A DNA stretch of 64,000 bases, from assembly GCA_003280245.1 (NCBI GenBank), contig QCFN01000002.1, forward strand, positions 38,399 through 102,398. The letters run 5' to 3'. Source of the stretch: Prochlorococcus sp. AG-363-J23 (GTDB taxonomy: Bacteria > Cyanobacteriota > Cyanobacteriia > PCC-6307 > Cyanobiaceae). Each line of letters starts with the position of its first letter. Positions within the stretch are counted from its first letter, which is position 1. Both the position numbers and the translations under genes were made by a program. The notes below the pieces were generated by a model that worked only from the letters and a program-made list of their open reading frames with translations, did no database searches and was not told the origin of the DNA. Positions 1-9,478 of this stretch are shown piece by piece.

Positions 1-551
1 CTTTGATTGGGTCCGCTTACCGGTGGAATGAACGTGAGATTGGCAATCCCGCCGAGGTTGACTAATGCTTGCCAGCCATAGGATTTCTTAATTAGAGCAG
101 CATCAGCAAGTGGTACTAATGGTGCACCATTACCTCCTAAAGCGAGATCTTTTGCTCTAAAGTCAAATATGACTGGACGCATGAGCAGTTGGGCTAGCAG
201 AGGCCCCTGCAGTATTTGGAGGCTGCCACCTCGAATTTGGCCTTGTGGTGGCTTATGAAAAATGGTTTGTCCATGGCAACCGACAATTTCGGCAATGTGA
301 TTGGGATCACATGCTTTTGCTGCTTTTGCTTGTATTTCAGTTATTGATTCATTCAGATCAAGAATTTCATTATTTTTAATGGCTTTTCCTTGTTCAATTT
401 CTATGACTTGTTCTTGTAGGTATTTAGGGTAAGGGATTGAGAGAAGGTTTATGATTTTCCAATTAGGTTTACTAGGATTACCACTAAACTCCGCTAATAC
501 TGCATCTACACCATCAGCGCTAGTCCCGCTCATAAGTCCCAAAACAAGCAT
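1..551 (-). CDS. anmK: Anhydro-N-acetylmuramic acid kinase, 3' end cut by window edge
   Basis: The reverse strand is open from an ATG at 551 to the window edge (183 codons seen). The N-terminus reads LGLMSGTSADGVDAV, the ATP-binding signature of AnmK, and near the edge the protein reads LVNLGGIANLTFI, also typical of the family. AnmK phosphorylates and opens 1,6-anhydro-MurNAc released by cell-wall turnover, so it belongs to peptidoglycan recycling in the cytosol. Its start lies 5 bases after the ktrA-like stop, so it is probably the last gene of that minus-strand run. The C-terminal half lies outside the window. Confidence 0.88.
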   Translation of the reverse strand, partial: MLVLGLMSGTSADGVDAVLAEFSGNPSKPNWKIINLLSIPYPKYLQEQVIEIEQGKAIKNNEILDLNESITEIQAKAAKACDPNHIAEIVGCHGQTIFHKPPQGQIRGGSLQILQGPLLAQLLMRPVIFDFRAKDLALGGNGAPLVPLADAALIKKSYGWQALVNLGGIANLTFIPPVSGPNQ

Positions 552-556
552 GGGAT

Positions 557-1261
557 TTATGTTTTCGGCAATTTCTTTAGATCATTAGCTAAGCCCATGA
601 TCACAAGAACATGATCTTGTTCAAGGATGTAACTTGCTGGAGGGTTGACGGTTAAACCTTTAGTAGGCCCAGCTGCTAGCACGTTGACTAAATAGTTTTT
701 TCTCAGATTTAGATCTCGGAGTGAACGGCCAACAAACTCATCGGGAACTTTGATTTCATCGATACAGGTTTGATCGTCTAGTTCTAGTCGCTCCATTAGA
801 TTTGGACGAACCAACTCAAGGCCAAGCCTTTCTCCTTGCATCCTTGATGGGAAGACAACACGATCAGCTCCAACACGCTTCAGCATTTTTTCGTGAAGGT
901 TACTAGTTGCTCGTGCAATTACTTCGCGAACTTGACTTCCCTCACTGTCTTTCGCAAGTAGCGTTGTTGTGATACTGGCTTCAATTGGTTCGCTTATGCC
1001 AACCACTACAGTGCCCATTTCGAGAACACCTGATTCGCGCATAGCTTCTTCGTCAGTACAGTCAACTACCCTGGCTTCGATGGAAGGCTCTAATTGACGC
1101 AGCTCTTCAATGGCTCGTTCAGAAGAGTCCACTGCAAGTACATCGGCTCCATTTCTGATTAGCTCACGACAAACCGCGCTACCAAAGCGGCCTATGCCAA
1201 CTACGGCAAATCCAAGGGAATCTGCTCCTTGCTGTGGAGACCATTGCCACCACTGATTCAT
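557..1261 (-). CDS. ktrA: K+ uptake regulatory subunit, TrkA/KtrA (RCK) family
   Basis: 234 aa. A Rossmann nucleotide-binding fold opens with VVGIGRFGSAV (GxGxxG, residues ~20-30) followed by the acidic strand end AVDSS. The C-terminal half (~150-230) has a TrkA-C domain with VGRSLRDLNLRK. This is the layout of a single RCK subunit such as KtrA, a cytosolic ring that gates the KtrB channel in response to ATP/ADP or NAD(H). It lies 24 bases downstream of the ktrB-like gene, so the two are surely co-transcribed. A KtrE-like third subunit, known from Synechocystis, is not seen next to them. Confidence 0.88.
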   Translation of the reverse strand: MNQWWQWSPQQGADSLGFAVVGIGRFGSAVCRELIRNGADVLAVDSSERAIEELRQLEPSIEARVVDCTDEEAMRESGVLEMGTVVVGISEPIEASITTTLLAKDSEGSQVREVIARATSNLHEKMLKRVGADRVVFPSRMQGERLGLELVRPNLMERLELDDQTCIDEIKVPDEFVGRSLRDLNLRKNYLVNVLAAGPTKGLTVNPPASYILEQDHVLVIMGLANDLKKLPKT

Positions 1262-1285
1262 TGAACTTCCTCATTGGTACTTTGT

Positions 1286-2689
1286 TTAAACATAAAGATC
1301 CTCCTTTGGATAGCCGATGCGATTATGAAGGTGAGGTCTGTCTTGGTTTAAAGACTCCCATATCGCACTAAGGAGTAGAAGTATGCCAAGACGTCCTACA
1401 AACATTCCAACTATTAGGATCAATTGACCAAAATGGCCTAGTTGCTTTGTAACTCCTAGATCAAATCCTACTGTCGCAAACGCAGAAATGCACGTAAATA
1501 GCATTTCAAGGAAGGTAAATGGATTCTCTCTATTTATATTGGTTGATATGCTTAAAAGAAGGGCCATTATTAATATAAAAAGTAGAGATCCTACGGTTAT
1601 TCCTACAGCTTTTAATACTACTTTATCTGAGACCTTACGGTTTCGAATAACTACTTCATCTTGTCCACGCAAAGTTGACCTTGTTGCAGCCATAAGTGCT
1701 GCTAATGTAGTTGTTTTAATCCCTCCTCCAGTGCCCCCGGGACTGGCTCCAATAAACATCAAGGCCATTAGTAATAGAAGTCCTGAATCAGAAATATTGC
1801 TTAGTGATAGATCAAAAACTGTAAATCCAGCAGTTCGTGCGCTGATTGATTGAAACATTGCACTAGAGATTCTTTCTGGCCAGTGGATAGATAAGAAGTG
1901 TTCCCCATGACCTAGCGATTCAGTAATTAATAACCCAAATGTCCCAATTAGAATAAGAAGTATTGAAGTACGAAGTACCAGGCGAGTATGAAGGCTTAAT
2001 GTTCGGCGATTTAGATGTTTGCGATTACTCCATATATCACTAGTTACTCTCCATCCTAAACCACCTAAAATTATTAAAATCAAAATTACTATGTTTACTA
2101 TCCAATTACTTCGATATTGACCAAGACTGTCTTCCCATAGTCCGAAACCAGCATTATTGTATGCAGAAATGCTATGAAATATCGCAGCCCAGAGTCTTTC
2201 TCCTTGATTTGGAATGTCATTGAAGCCAAATGAATAAAGAACACTGGCTCCAATGAGGATTAAAACAGCAGCTGTGGCAACAATTCCTTGGAATGTTTTA
2301 CCTACTCCACCGACTCCAAACTCATCTAGGGTTTTGCCACGATCCAAACGACATCTAAGTTCTGTTCCACGTACTACAAAGCCTTGTAGAAAAGTTGTAA
2401 TTGCCATTAAGCCAAGTCCTCCTATTAGCAGCATTGAAGCGAGTACACCTTGCCCCAAAATTGTGAGATCTTTGTTTACATCAATTATGCTTAAACCAGT
2501 CACGGTGACTGCTGAAGTGGCTGTAAAGAATGCTTCCCACAAGCCAACTTTTGCATTTGAGCATAATGGACTTGAGAGCAATATTGTCCCTAGGGTTATT
2601 ATTAATAAACCTGTTACAACTGTGAATTGTGGCACAGATAGACGTCTGTACCAATCTTGGGTGCGATAAACAGCTTTTCTAAATGGCAC
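1286..2689 (-). CDS. ktrB: K+ transporter membrane subunit, TrkH/KtrB family
   Basis: 467 aa integral membrane protein. The four pore loops of the SKT superfamily are visible in order, each with the selectivity-filter glycine: TSAVTVTGLS, SAYNNAGFGLW, SARTAGFTVF and SAFATVGFDLG. SPGGTGGGIKTTT between pores 3 and 4 matches the KtrB intramembrane gate loop. KtrB proteins mediate K+ (often Na+-dependent) uptake, and the RCK partner is the next gene. The length fits KtrB (~450 aa). There is no RCK domain on this chain. Confidence 0.9.
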   Translation of the reverse strand: MPFRKAVYRTQDWYRRLSVPQFTVVTGLLIITLGTILLSSPLCSNAKVGLWEAFFTATSAVTVTGLSIIDVNKDLTILGQGVLASMLLIGGLGLMAITTFLQGFVVRGTELRCRLDRGKTLDEFGVGGVGKTFQGIVATAAVLILIGASVLYSFGFNDIPNQGERLWAAIFHSISAYNNAGFGLWEDSLGQYRSNWIVNIVILILIILGGLGWRVTSDIWSNRKHLNRRTLSLHTRLVLRTSILLILIGTFGLLITESLGHGEHFLSIHWPERISSAMFQSISARTAGFTVFDLSLSNISDSGLLLLMALMFIGASPGGTGGGIKTTTLAALMAATRSTLRGQDEVVIRNRKVSDKVVLKAVGITVGSLLFILIMALLLSISTNINRENPFTFLEMLFTCISAFATVGFDLGVTKQLGHFGQLILIVGMFVGRLGILLLLSAIWESLNQDRPHLHNRIGYPKEDLYV

Positions 2690-2792
2690 CTTAGGGTTCC
2701 TGATTAAAAATAAACAGTGTTAAAAATGGGAAGAAATAGTTTTCCAAAATAGCTCTTTTAGGATATTTCAGGAATTGACCAGGTCTTGCTTC

Positions 2793-4613
2793 TTAGTATT
2801 GCCAAAGGATTAGAGCTGGAACAATCAGTGTCATTAAGACTGTTAGCCCGGCACCATAGCGTGTTACATCGAGGAAGCGGTAGCGGCCTGGACCAAAAAC
2901 CATCAGATTTGTTTGATATCCCATAGGTGTAAGAAAAGATTGACTTGCACCAAATAGCACTGTAATTAGCAATGCTTCAGGAGCGAGGCCAAGGCTTGGA
3001 GATAGTTGTGTCGCTACTGGAGCTAATAATGCAACTGAGGCAGCATTGCTAATTACCTGGGTAAAAATTGTTGTTGCAAGAAAGATAATCAATAGAGAAC
3101 TATAGGTTGGCAAATCTACTAACAAATTTTCTAAGTTTCTTGCGAAGGCATCTGCGAGTCCAGTGCTTTGCATTGCAACACTAAAACTAGAAAGTGAACC
3201 AAGTAACAACAAAACATCTAGACGTATAGACTTTTGCAATTCACCTGGTCTTAGGCAGCCTCCAGCTACCATCCCAATTGCAGCAAGAAGAACAGCTGCG
3301 ACTAAGGGTAATGGTGATATTGTTGGCAAAATAAGCATCGCTAAGCTAATAAATATAGCTAATGGTTTTTGACGAGTCGTTGGTAGATCGCTTTCTAATT
3401 GATCTAGAACAAGCAAATCATTACTTGCTTGTAGACCCCTGATTGAATCAATAGGAGCTTGAAGTAGAAGTACGTCTCCTTCCCTTAGTACAGCTTGACC
3501 CAACCTTTCTTGAACTGTTTGTTGACCACGCCTGAGAGCTAGTACAGTTGCATTATGACGTTGCCTAAATCTGAGCTCTCTAAGGCTTGCACCAGCAAGT
3601 GTTGAACTCGCTGGTAATAGTACTTCTACGGTTTTTTGTCCTTCGTCTGGATTCGTGGCAAAAGTTTTTTTGGAAGTATTGTTATTATTTACTTCATCTG
3701 TTGCTACTTGAACAGTGTGTTCTTGTTGAAGCCGTAAGAGATCTGCTCGCGTAATTCGTACTAGCAATCTATCTCCTGGTTCAAATTTTCGATCTGCGAG
3801 TGGTGGGATAAGACGTTCTTTCCCCCTTTGCACTTCAAGAACATCTACGTCAAAACGCCTTTGCAAGCGACTGTTGTGAAGAGATTGACCAACTAGGTGT
3901 GAATCATGCGGAATGGTCACCTCGGTAAAGTAGCCAATGCGATCTTTATTGCCGGTTAATTGGTTGATGTCTTTTCCTCGATCAGGTAAAAGTGATTGAG
4001 GAGTAAGCAGTAGATATATTGTTCCTATTAACCATATAGGAACACCGATCGCTGTGAAGCTAAACAAATGTAATGACCCATAACCTAGTTGTTCGCTAAT
4101 GTCACTGACGAGAAGATTGACTGAACTTCCAAGTAATGTGATTGTTCCTCCCAATACTGTTGCAAATGAAAGAGGGAGCAAAACTTTTGAAGGAGAGAGA
4201 TTGCGACGATGACACCAATCTTCAATGACTGGGAGTAGGGATGCAACGATAGGTGTGTTTGGTACTACTCCTGATATTGGAGCTACAACTAAACCCATTA
4301 ATGCTATGAGATGACGCGGAGTACGTATTCGTTCTGAAGCCACTAATTCTCTTAGACGGTCTAAAGCGCCACTACGAAATAACCCTGCGGAGACTGCGAA
4401 GAGTCCCATTAATGTGATGAGAGCGGGACTCCCAAATCCTGCCAAAGCTTTTTGAGGACTTAAGACCCCACTGGCTATTAAAAGGGACATGCTCAGCAGT
4501 CCAGTTAGCTCGGGTGCGAGTATGCCGCTAATAAATAGAATTACTGCTAAAAATAAGATGGCCAGTGTTATCAGGGCCTGGTGGTTTTGAAGGATGATGC
4601 TTAATTCAGCCAT
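2793..4613 (-). CDS. SLC13/DASS-family anion transporter with two TrkA-C domains
   Basis: 606 aa. There are N- and C-terminal blocks of hydrophobic segments (~10-205 and ~400-606). Between them sit two soluble modules (~220-300 and ~330-395) carrying FEPGDRLLVRI and LREGDVLLLQAP, the marks of TrkA-C/RCK-C domains. This is the layout of divalent-anion:Na+ symporters of the SLC13/CitM type, including sulfate transporters of algae. The substrate is not readable from sequence. Sulfate is a reasonable guess because cysH lies 2.9 kb away. It is followed in the same direction by the ktr genes (104-base gap). Confidence 0.82.
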   Translation of the reverse strand: MAELSIILQNHQALITLAILFLAVILFISGILAPELTGLLSMSLLIASGVLSPQKALAGFGSPALITLMGLFAVSAGLFRSGALDRLRELVASERIRTPRHLIALMGLVVAPISGVVPNTPIVASLLPVIEDWCHRRNLSPSKVLLPLSFATVLGGTITLLGSSVNLLVSDISEQLGYGSLHLFSFTAIGVPIWLIGTIYLLLTPQSLLPDRGKDINQLTGNKDRIGYFTEVTIPHDSHLVGQSLHNSRLQRRFDVDVLEVQRGKERLIPPLADRKFEPGDRLLVRITRADLLRLQQEHTVQVATDEVNNNNTSKKTFATNPDEGQKTVEVLLPASSTLAGASLRELRFRQRHNATVLALRRGQQTVQERLGQAVLREGDVLLLQAPIDSIRGLQASNDLLVLDQLESDLPTTRQKPLAIFISLAMLILPTISPLPLVAAVLLAAIGMVAGGCLRPGELQKSIRLDVLLLLGSLSSFSVAMQSTGLADAFARNLENLLVDLPTYSSLLIIFLATTIFTQVISNAASVALLAPVATQLSPSLGLAPEALLITVLFGASQSFLTPMGYQTNLMVFGPGRYRFLDVTRYGAGLTVLMTLIVPALILWQY

Positions 4614-4652
4614 CGGGGTTGTAAAGCTTTTGGATTTAGCAGTTTTTGAGGC

Positions 4653-6314
4653 TTATGCCTCTTGACTCCAAAATTGGTTAAGGAGAGAGTTTTTCAAACC
4701 TTGTATACCTGCTCCAGAAATAGCAGAGATATAAATCACCTTTGGATCAATTAGGTGAACTGCATCTATTTCGCTGCTATTACATCGATCAATTTGATTG
4801 GCGACCAGTTGGCGATTTGACTTTGTCCCTATGGAATCCAATAGATAATTCACAGTTTTCAATTGTTCTGGCCAATGATGATCTCCTAAGTCAACCACTA
4901 TAAGAATTAAGTTTGCTTCAAGTGTTTCTTCAAGTGTTGCTCTAAAGGCTTCTAAAAGAGTATCAGGTAATTCTTGAATAAAACCAACAGTGTCTGTAAT
5001 GAGAAGTTCATAAGGAGCTAGCCCTTGTCTGGGCAGGGTAAGGCGTCGAGTTGTTGGGTCCAAAGTTGCAAAAAGCTTGTTCTCGGTATGAACTTGTCTG
5101 TATTTATTAGTAGGGCATAGAGCATTAAGGAGTGAGGATTTACCTGCATTGGTATATCCTACTAGTGCAATTTTTGGAATTCCTTGACGACCTTTTCTTA
5201 GCCTGACTCTATGTTGTTCAATCTGCTTCATTTCTTTAATTAAATATTTAATACGTCTGGCTATTGCTCTTTTATCTTTCTCAAGTTGTGTTTCACCTGG
5301 GCCTCGAGTCCCTATCCCACCTCCTTGACGAGAAAGGGAATGACCTCTGCCAATTAATCTAGGTAAGCGATATCGAAGTTGAGCCAGTTCAACCTGCAGC
5401 CGACCCGCTGAACTTGATGCTCTCTGGGCAAAGATGTCAAGTATTAGTTCACTCCGATCCGCAACGGCACAGTCCAGCCATTCTTCGAGATTCCTTGCTT
5501 GAGCAGGGGTGAGCTCACGATCAGTGATTACTAAAGAAACCTTGTGGCGTCGGATTTCCAAGGCTACTTCTTGCAGTTTCCCTATCCCCCATATTGTTTG
5601 TGGATTGTGCCCCCCCTTTTTTTGTTGTGCTACAGCAACGGGTTCAACTCCAGCACTGCGCACTAAACTTTCAAGTTCGCTTAAATGCCTTTCAGAGTTT
5701 CTTGAATTAGTCTCTATTTGGATCAAAAGAAGTACCCTTTCTGTGGCCTTTATGTTGTGATCAGCTTTCAGATTCTTTGTTTCTATAGATGATTTATCTC
5801 TTTTAAGGATCTCGTTTAATTTGCCAGATGTAACAAGAGTCCAGCCTGATATCTCATGAGAATTTGGCTTGAATATGTAGGCATTTTTCTGCCTATTCTT
5901 GTTGATTGATGGATCAAAAATAAGCCATGAAATGAGATCGAGACCTAGTGCTATCGTTGCATCTTTCTGATGAGGAGTGATAATCTCTTTGTTTCTATAT
6001 ATTTGACAACTGATTAATCTCCGACTTCTTAACTTTTTGCGTGGTGAGTCAGGAAGATGAGAGAGAATGTTTTGTGATTTATCTAGTGGCCCTACCCAAA
6101 GCAATTTACATAAACCACGAGCGTCAATAATTAAGTGTAAGGATTTTTGTAGATTCAGTACTTCTTGAGCTAGTAACTCTAGGATTGCTATATCTACTTC
6201 CCCTGTAGAAAAATGTCTTCTGTGGCTTATATTTGCAAGTCTTTTCTGTTGAGATGGACGAAGTCCTTTTAGTCGCCCTGCTAGGTGAGCTTGTTTCAAT
6301 GGCTTAATAGCCAT
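4653..6314 (-). CDS. hflX: Ribosome-associated GTPase HflX
   Basis: 553 aa, longer than E. coli HflX (~426) because of a ~190-residue N-terminal extension, which cyanobacterial HflX proteins often have. Then come the HflX-specific domain with GTRGPGETQLEKDKR (~335-350), a coiled-coil linker, and the G domain with P-loop GYTNAGKSS (~385), DTVGF (G3) and a NQID G4 motif. HflX binds 50S/70S ribosomes and splits or rescues stalled ones. The start codon lies 19 bases inside the end of the upstream NADH dehydrogenase gene, suggesting translational coupling. Confidence 0.92.
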   Translation of the reverse strand: MAIKPLKQAHLAGRLKGLRPSQQKRLANISHRRHFSTGEVDIAILELLAQEVLNLQKSLHLIIDARGLCKLLWVGPLDKSQNILSHLPDSPRKKLRSRRLISCQIYRNKEIITPHQKDATIALGLDLISWLIFDPSINKNRQKNAYIFKPNSHEISGWTLVTSGKLNEILKRDKSSIETKNLKADHNIKATERVLLLIQIETNSRNSERHLSELESLVRSAGVEPVAVAQQKKGGHNPQTIWGIGKLQEVALEIRRHKVSLVITDRELTPAQARNLEEWLDCAVADRSELILDIFAQRASSSAGRLQVELAQLRYRLPRLIGRGHSLSRQGGGIGTRGPGETQLEKDKRAIARRIKYLIKEMKQIEQHRVRLRKGRQGIPKIALVGYTNAGKSSLLNALCPTNKYRQVHTENKLFATLDPTTRRLTLPRQGLAPYELLITDTVGFIQELPDTLLEAFRATLEETLEANLILIVVDLGDHHWPEQLKTVNYLLDSIGTKSNRQLVANQIDRCNSSEIDAVHLIDPKVIYISAISGAGIQGLKNSLLNQFWSQEA

Positions 6315-7480
6315 GAACTAGTTGATTTTATTCTTAGAAAAAAGTCAGGCATTCTTCTCAGGTATGTTAATCGACGGAGTTTATATGCTAATGGACCTGC
6401 AAGAGTTAGTCCCATAGCTGTAATACTTGCTTCTCCTATCCCAAGGCTAAGCATTTCTCCAAGATCTTTAAATTTAAACTTTTCAAAATCTGTCCCATTT
6501 TCATTGGCCATTAAATTTTTGGCTACTATCTCCGCCTGCTGGATTGCTACTTGTGCATTATTTGGCAATGGATTTTTTGAATCAAATGCGACGTCTCCTA
6601 AGGCAAAAAAGTTGGTGTGATTTTTTACCTGACAAAACTCGTTGATAGGTAGGCATGAGTTTTGAAGTTCGATCTTTGGACAAATAGAAGGCAACATAGG
6701 TTGGAATCCTGTTGCTAAAATTAGTCCATCATGCTTTAAAAATGAAAGAGTCTTTTTGCTATTGATATTTGTTTGAAGTTCTATCTGATGTGCTTTGGCT
6801 GATAATATTTCAGTTAAAAAGTGAGTTTCAATATTTTTTTTATTCAAAGCATTTTCAGCTTGCTCCCGGTTAAAAGACTTGGCTTTGGGAAGAATCTTGT
6901 CACCTATCTCAATTAGATGTACTTGATTCTGTTTATTTATTAGGTCTGCAATTTTGCTAGCTAGTTCTATCCCTGACCACCCAGCTCCTACTACTATCAA
7001 ATTTTTGGACTCTTCAGTAGAATTAATTTTTTTTATTTTGCGCTTAAGTTTTTCAACATCATCAAGATTTGCAAATGTTAAGAAATTTCCGGATATTTTG
7101 GATCCTGTAATTTTTGGTATTGAACCAGTGCAAACAACAATTTGATTGTATTTAATAGACAACTCAGATGACGTAGTGACTATTTGGCTTGAGGTGTTAA
7201 TTGTTGTTACTTTGTCCTTTATGACAGATATCCCACGCTTGCTAAGCAATGTTCGGTAAGTCGGTGCTATTTCCCAGGATTGAACTTCATTGCTGAGTAG
7301 TTCATATAGGAGAGGCTGGAAAATGAATTGTGATTTGGTGTCGATAAGTGTAATAGCAGGTCTTGGCTGAATTCGACTTAAGGCAAGAGCAGTTGTTAGC
7401 CCGCCGAAACCGCCTCCTATGATGATAATTCCTGTCGAGGGCGAAGCGTTTTTGACCATAATTACAAGGGTCCTCGACAT
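6296..7480 (-). CDS. Type II NAD(P)H dehydrogenase (NDH-2)
   Basis: 394 aa. The FAD-binding Rossmann motif IIIIGGGFGGLTTALAL is near residue 20. A second nucleotide-binding motif, LIVVGAGWSGIELASKI, lies at ~160 for NAD(P)H, and FALGDVAF near 290 completes FAD binding. NDH-2 is a single-subunit, non-proton-pumping enzyme that passes electrons from NAD(P)H to quinone at the membrane face and is thought to sense redox state in cyanobacteria. Codons 1 and 8 are both plausible starts. The 3' end overlaps hflX by 19 bases. The upstream 54-base spacer to cysH must hold two divergent promoters. Confidence 0.85.
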   Translation of the reverse strand: MSRTLVIMVKNASPSTGIIIIGGGFGGLTTALALSRIQPRPAITLIDTKSQFIFQPLLYELLSNEVQSWEIAPTYRTLLSKRGISVIKDKVTTINTSSQIVTTSSELSIKYNQIVVCTGSIPKITGSKISGNFLTFANLDDVEKLKRKIKKINSTEESKNLIVVGAGWSGIELASKIADLINKQNQVHLIEIGDKILPKAKSFNREQAENALNKKNIETHFLTEILSAKAHQIELQTNINSKKTLSFLKHDGLILATGFQPMLPSICPKIELQNSCLPINEFCQVKNHTNFFALGDVAFDSKNPLPNNAQVAIQQAEIVAKNLMANENGTDFEKFKFKDLGEMLSLGIGEASITAMGLTLAGPLAYKLRRLTYLRRMPDFFLRIKSTSSWLLSH

Positions 7481-7534
7481 GGTTTAAGGAACCCTAAACA
7501 AAGTATTGGAAACATGACGGAGCAAGATGGGTAA

Positions 7535-8320
7535 ATGACTAATAGACCTGCTCATTCAGTAAGCCCTGGTGGGGTTGATGGAACTAAGGTAGTGAGTTCT
7601 TTTACTCCTGCTCGATTGCAAGCGGCATGCAAGGAATTAAGGAAGCTTTCTCCTCAGGATCGCCTTGCTTGGGCATTGGATGAATTTGGTTCAGGTTTTG
7701 CTCTAACAACAAGCTTTGGAATTCAATCTGGTGTTCTTTTACATATGCTGAAAAGTTTGAGAAATGGCTCTTTAGTACCAGTTGTTTGGGTCGATACTGG
7801 TTATATGCATTCTGAGACTTACAAGTATGCACAACAATTATCACAAAAGTTTGAGCTTAACCTTCATGTTGCGCAGAGCACATTTTCACCTGCTCGAATG
7901 GAAGCTTTATATGGACGCTTGTGGGAGACAGGGGCGGTTAAGGATTTAGAGACTTATCATCAAATACGTAAAGTTGATCCTCTTGAGAATGCACTTAGTC
8001 ACTTAGAAGTTGTGTGTTGGGCAAGTGGCGTTAGGGGTGGTCAGACTGATCATCGACGGTCAATGAATTTTTTGGATCGGATTAGGAACAGGATTTCTTT
8101 GAGACCTCTTTTGGATTGGACAAAAAAGGATATTTTTTATTACATGCAGGAGAATGCTGTTCCACAGCACCCACTTTTTGAGAAAGGCTATTCAACTGTT
8201 GGAGATTGGCATTCTAGTGCTCCTGAGAGCTCTGACTTGACAGGAAGGGATACTCGCTTTGGAGGTCTTAAACAGGAGTGCGGTATTCATCTCCCTGGGG
8301 TAATGGGAGAAGGTATTTGA
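7535..8320 (+). CDS. cysH: Phosphoadenylyl-sulfate (PAPS) reductase
   Basis: 261 aa. It carries the PP-loop-like TTSFGIQSGVLLHM (~57-70), VWVDTGY, and the C-terminal catalytic ECGIH motif (~249-253). The extra CC...CxxC pairs that bind the 4Fe-4S cluster of APS reductases are absent. It should therefore be the thioredoxin-dependent PAPS type, reducing PAPS to sulfite in assimilatory sulfate reduction. It is transcribed away from the NDH-2 gene and runs directly into coaX. The ATG at 7535 is the first good start. Confidence 0.93.
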   Translation: MTNRPAHSVSPGGVDGTKVVSSFTPARLQAACKELRKLSPQDRLAWALDEFGSGFALTTSFGIQSGVLLHMLKSLRNGSLVPVVWVDTGYMHSETYKYAQQLSQKFELNLHVAQSTFSPARMEALYGRLWETGAVKDLETYHQIRKVDPLENALSHLEVVCWASGVRGGQTDHRRSMNFLDRIRNRISLRPLLDWTKKDIFYYMQENAVPQHPLFEKGYSTVGDWHSSAPESSDLTGRDTRFGGLKQECGIHLPGVMGEGI

Positions 8321-8322
8321 TA

Positions 8323-9033
8323 GTGGATTTTGATAAAAGTTGCCTTTTGATAGGAAATACTCGGTGGCATTGGGCATATGAAATTGATGATTTATGGCAT
8401 TTTTCTCATGAACCTCCAGACTTGAATAAGTTGAAATTTTTAGGCGACTCGGTTGTTGCGTGGGCCTCAGTAGGGAGAACCCCTAAAGGAAAGTTTTTAA
8501 GACCTGAACATCGTATTGAATTGAATCATGTACCTTTAAAATCAATGCCTCCGTGGTTAGGTATAGATCGAGCATTAGGGGCTTGGGCTGCCTGCAAAAA
8601 GGCTAGAGAGCTTCAAGAGATATCTTCGGGATTACTTGTGGCCGATGCAGGTACCATTCTTAGTTTGACTAGAGTTACAAGTAATGGAGAGTTTTCTGGA
8701 GGTCAGTTAGTTGCTGGGTTGCAACTACAGCTTTTTGCAATGTCTCAAGGGGCTCAAAATTTGAGAGATGTGAGCTTGGAAAACTTCCCACAAGAACCTT
8801 TTCCAGTTGCAACAAAAGACGCGATGAAAAAAGGGGCAATACAGGCTCTCGTTGGAATTCTTTTAGAGGCCCAGCGAGTAGCTGCTTCACCTTTGTGGAT
8901 TTGTGGAGGAGATGCACCTTTTATCCTTGATGAGTTGCAGATAGCAGAAATTGGGGTGAGGCATTGCCCTAATCTTGTCTTAGAAGGTATGGTTGATGTA
9001 TATAAAAATGTTAATTTAGAAAAAGATCGTTGA
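8323..9033 (+). CDS. coaX: Type III pantothenate kinase
   Basis: About 236 aa. The N-terminal phosphate loop is LLIGNTRWHWA, the central motif is VADAGTILSLTRV, with GGQLVAGL and a C-terminal CGGDA. This fits the ASKHA-fold CoaX kinases, which make 4'-phosphopantothenate as the first step of CoA synthesis and are not inhibited by CoA. I chose GTG at 8323, two bases after the cysH stop, because GAGAAGG at 8307-8313 is well spaced from it. A TTG at 8317 overlapping the cysH stop is the alternative. The 3' end overlaps the opposing peroxiredoxin gene by 23 bases. Confidence 0.85.
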   Translation: MDFDKSCLLIGNTRWHWAYEIDDLWHFSHEPPDLNKLKFLGDSVVAWASVGRTPKGKFLRPEHRIELNHVPLKSMPPWLGIDRALGAWAACKKARELQEISSGLLVADAGTILSLTRVTSNGEFSGGQLVAGLQLQLFAMSQGAQNLRDVSLENFPQEPFPVATKDAMKKGAIQALVGILLEAQRVAASPLWICGGDAPFILDELQIAEIGVRHCPNLVLEGMVDVYKNVNLEKDR

Positions 9034-9478
9034 TTATTTGATCTGCCATGGTTGCAGCTTTTACTTTTAAATAAATCAGTTCGAAGTTTCCATTCTTATC
9101 TATTACAAATGTATGTCTCATCATTCCCATATACTCTCGGCCCATAAACTTTTTTAGACCATAACTTTCATAAGCACTTGCCACTGGACATGGCTCTAAG
9201 TCAGTTAGTAAAGGGAAAGGAAGTTGATATTTTTCTATAAATTTCTGGTGGGTTTTTGAAGGATCTTTGCTTATGCCAATTACTTGTATATTTTTTTCTG
9301 CAAATTTTTTCCATTGATCTCTAAAATTGCAAGCTTCTTTTGTACAACCAGGGGTATCGTCCTTTGGGTAAAAGTAGATTACAATACGATTTCCTTTTAG
9401 AGAAGAAAGTCGAACTAGCTCGCCATTTTGATTTGGGAGGCTGAATTCAGGTGCAGGATCACCAATTTGTAGGGCCAT
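9011..9478 (-). CDS. bcp: Thioredoxin-dependent peroxiredoxin, Bcp/PrxQ type
   Basis: 155 aa, full length for PrxQ. The active site reads DDTPGCTKEACNFRD: a peroxidatic Cys with a second Cys five residues later, the atypical 2-Cys arrangement of PrxQ. PrxQ reduces H2O2 and lipid peroxides with thioredoxin and is abundant in cyanobacteria. The gene is convergent with coaX (23-base overlap). Its 5' end overlaps, head to head, the start region of the phosphopantetheinyl transferase gene. Confidence 0.94.
   Translation of the reverse strand: MALQIGDPAPEFSLPNQNGELVRLSSLKGNRIVIYFYPKDDTPGCTKEACNFRDQWKKFAEKNIQVIGISKDPSKTHQKFIEKYQLPFPLLTDLEPCPVASAYESYGLKKFMGREYMGMMRHTFVIDKNGNFELIYLKVKAATMADQIINDLFLN

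Noticed and set aside
7505-7516. TTGGAAACA near cysH, reminiscent of the Yfr2-type small-RNA motif
   Set aside because: Only a single copy and no surrounding stem-loops; too short to support.
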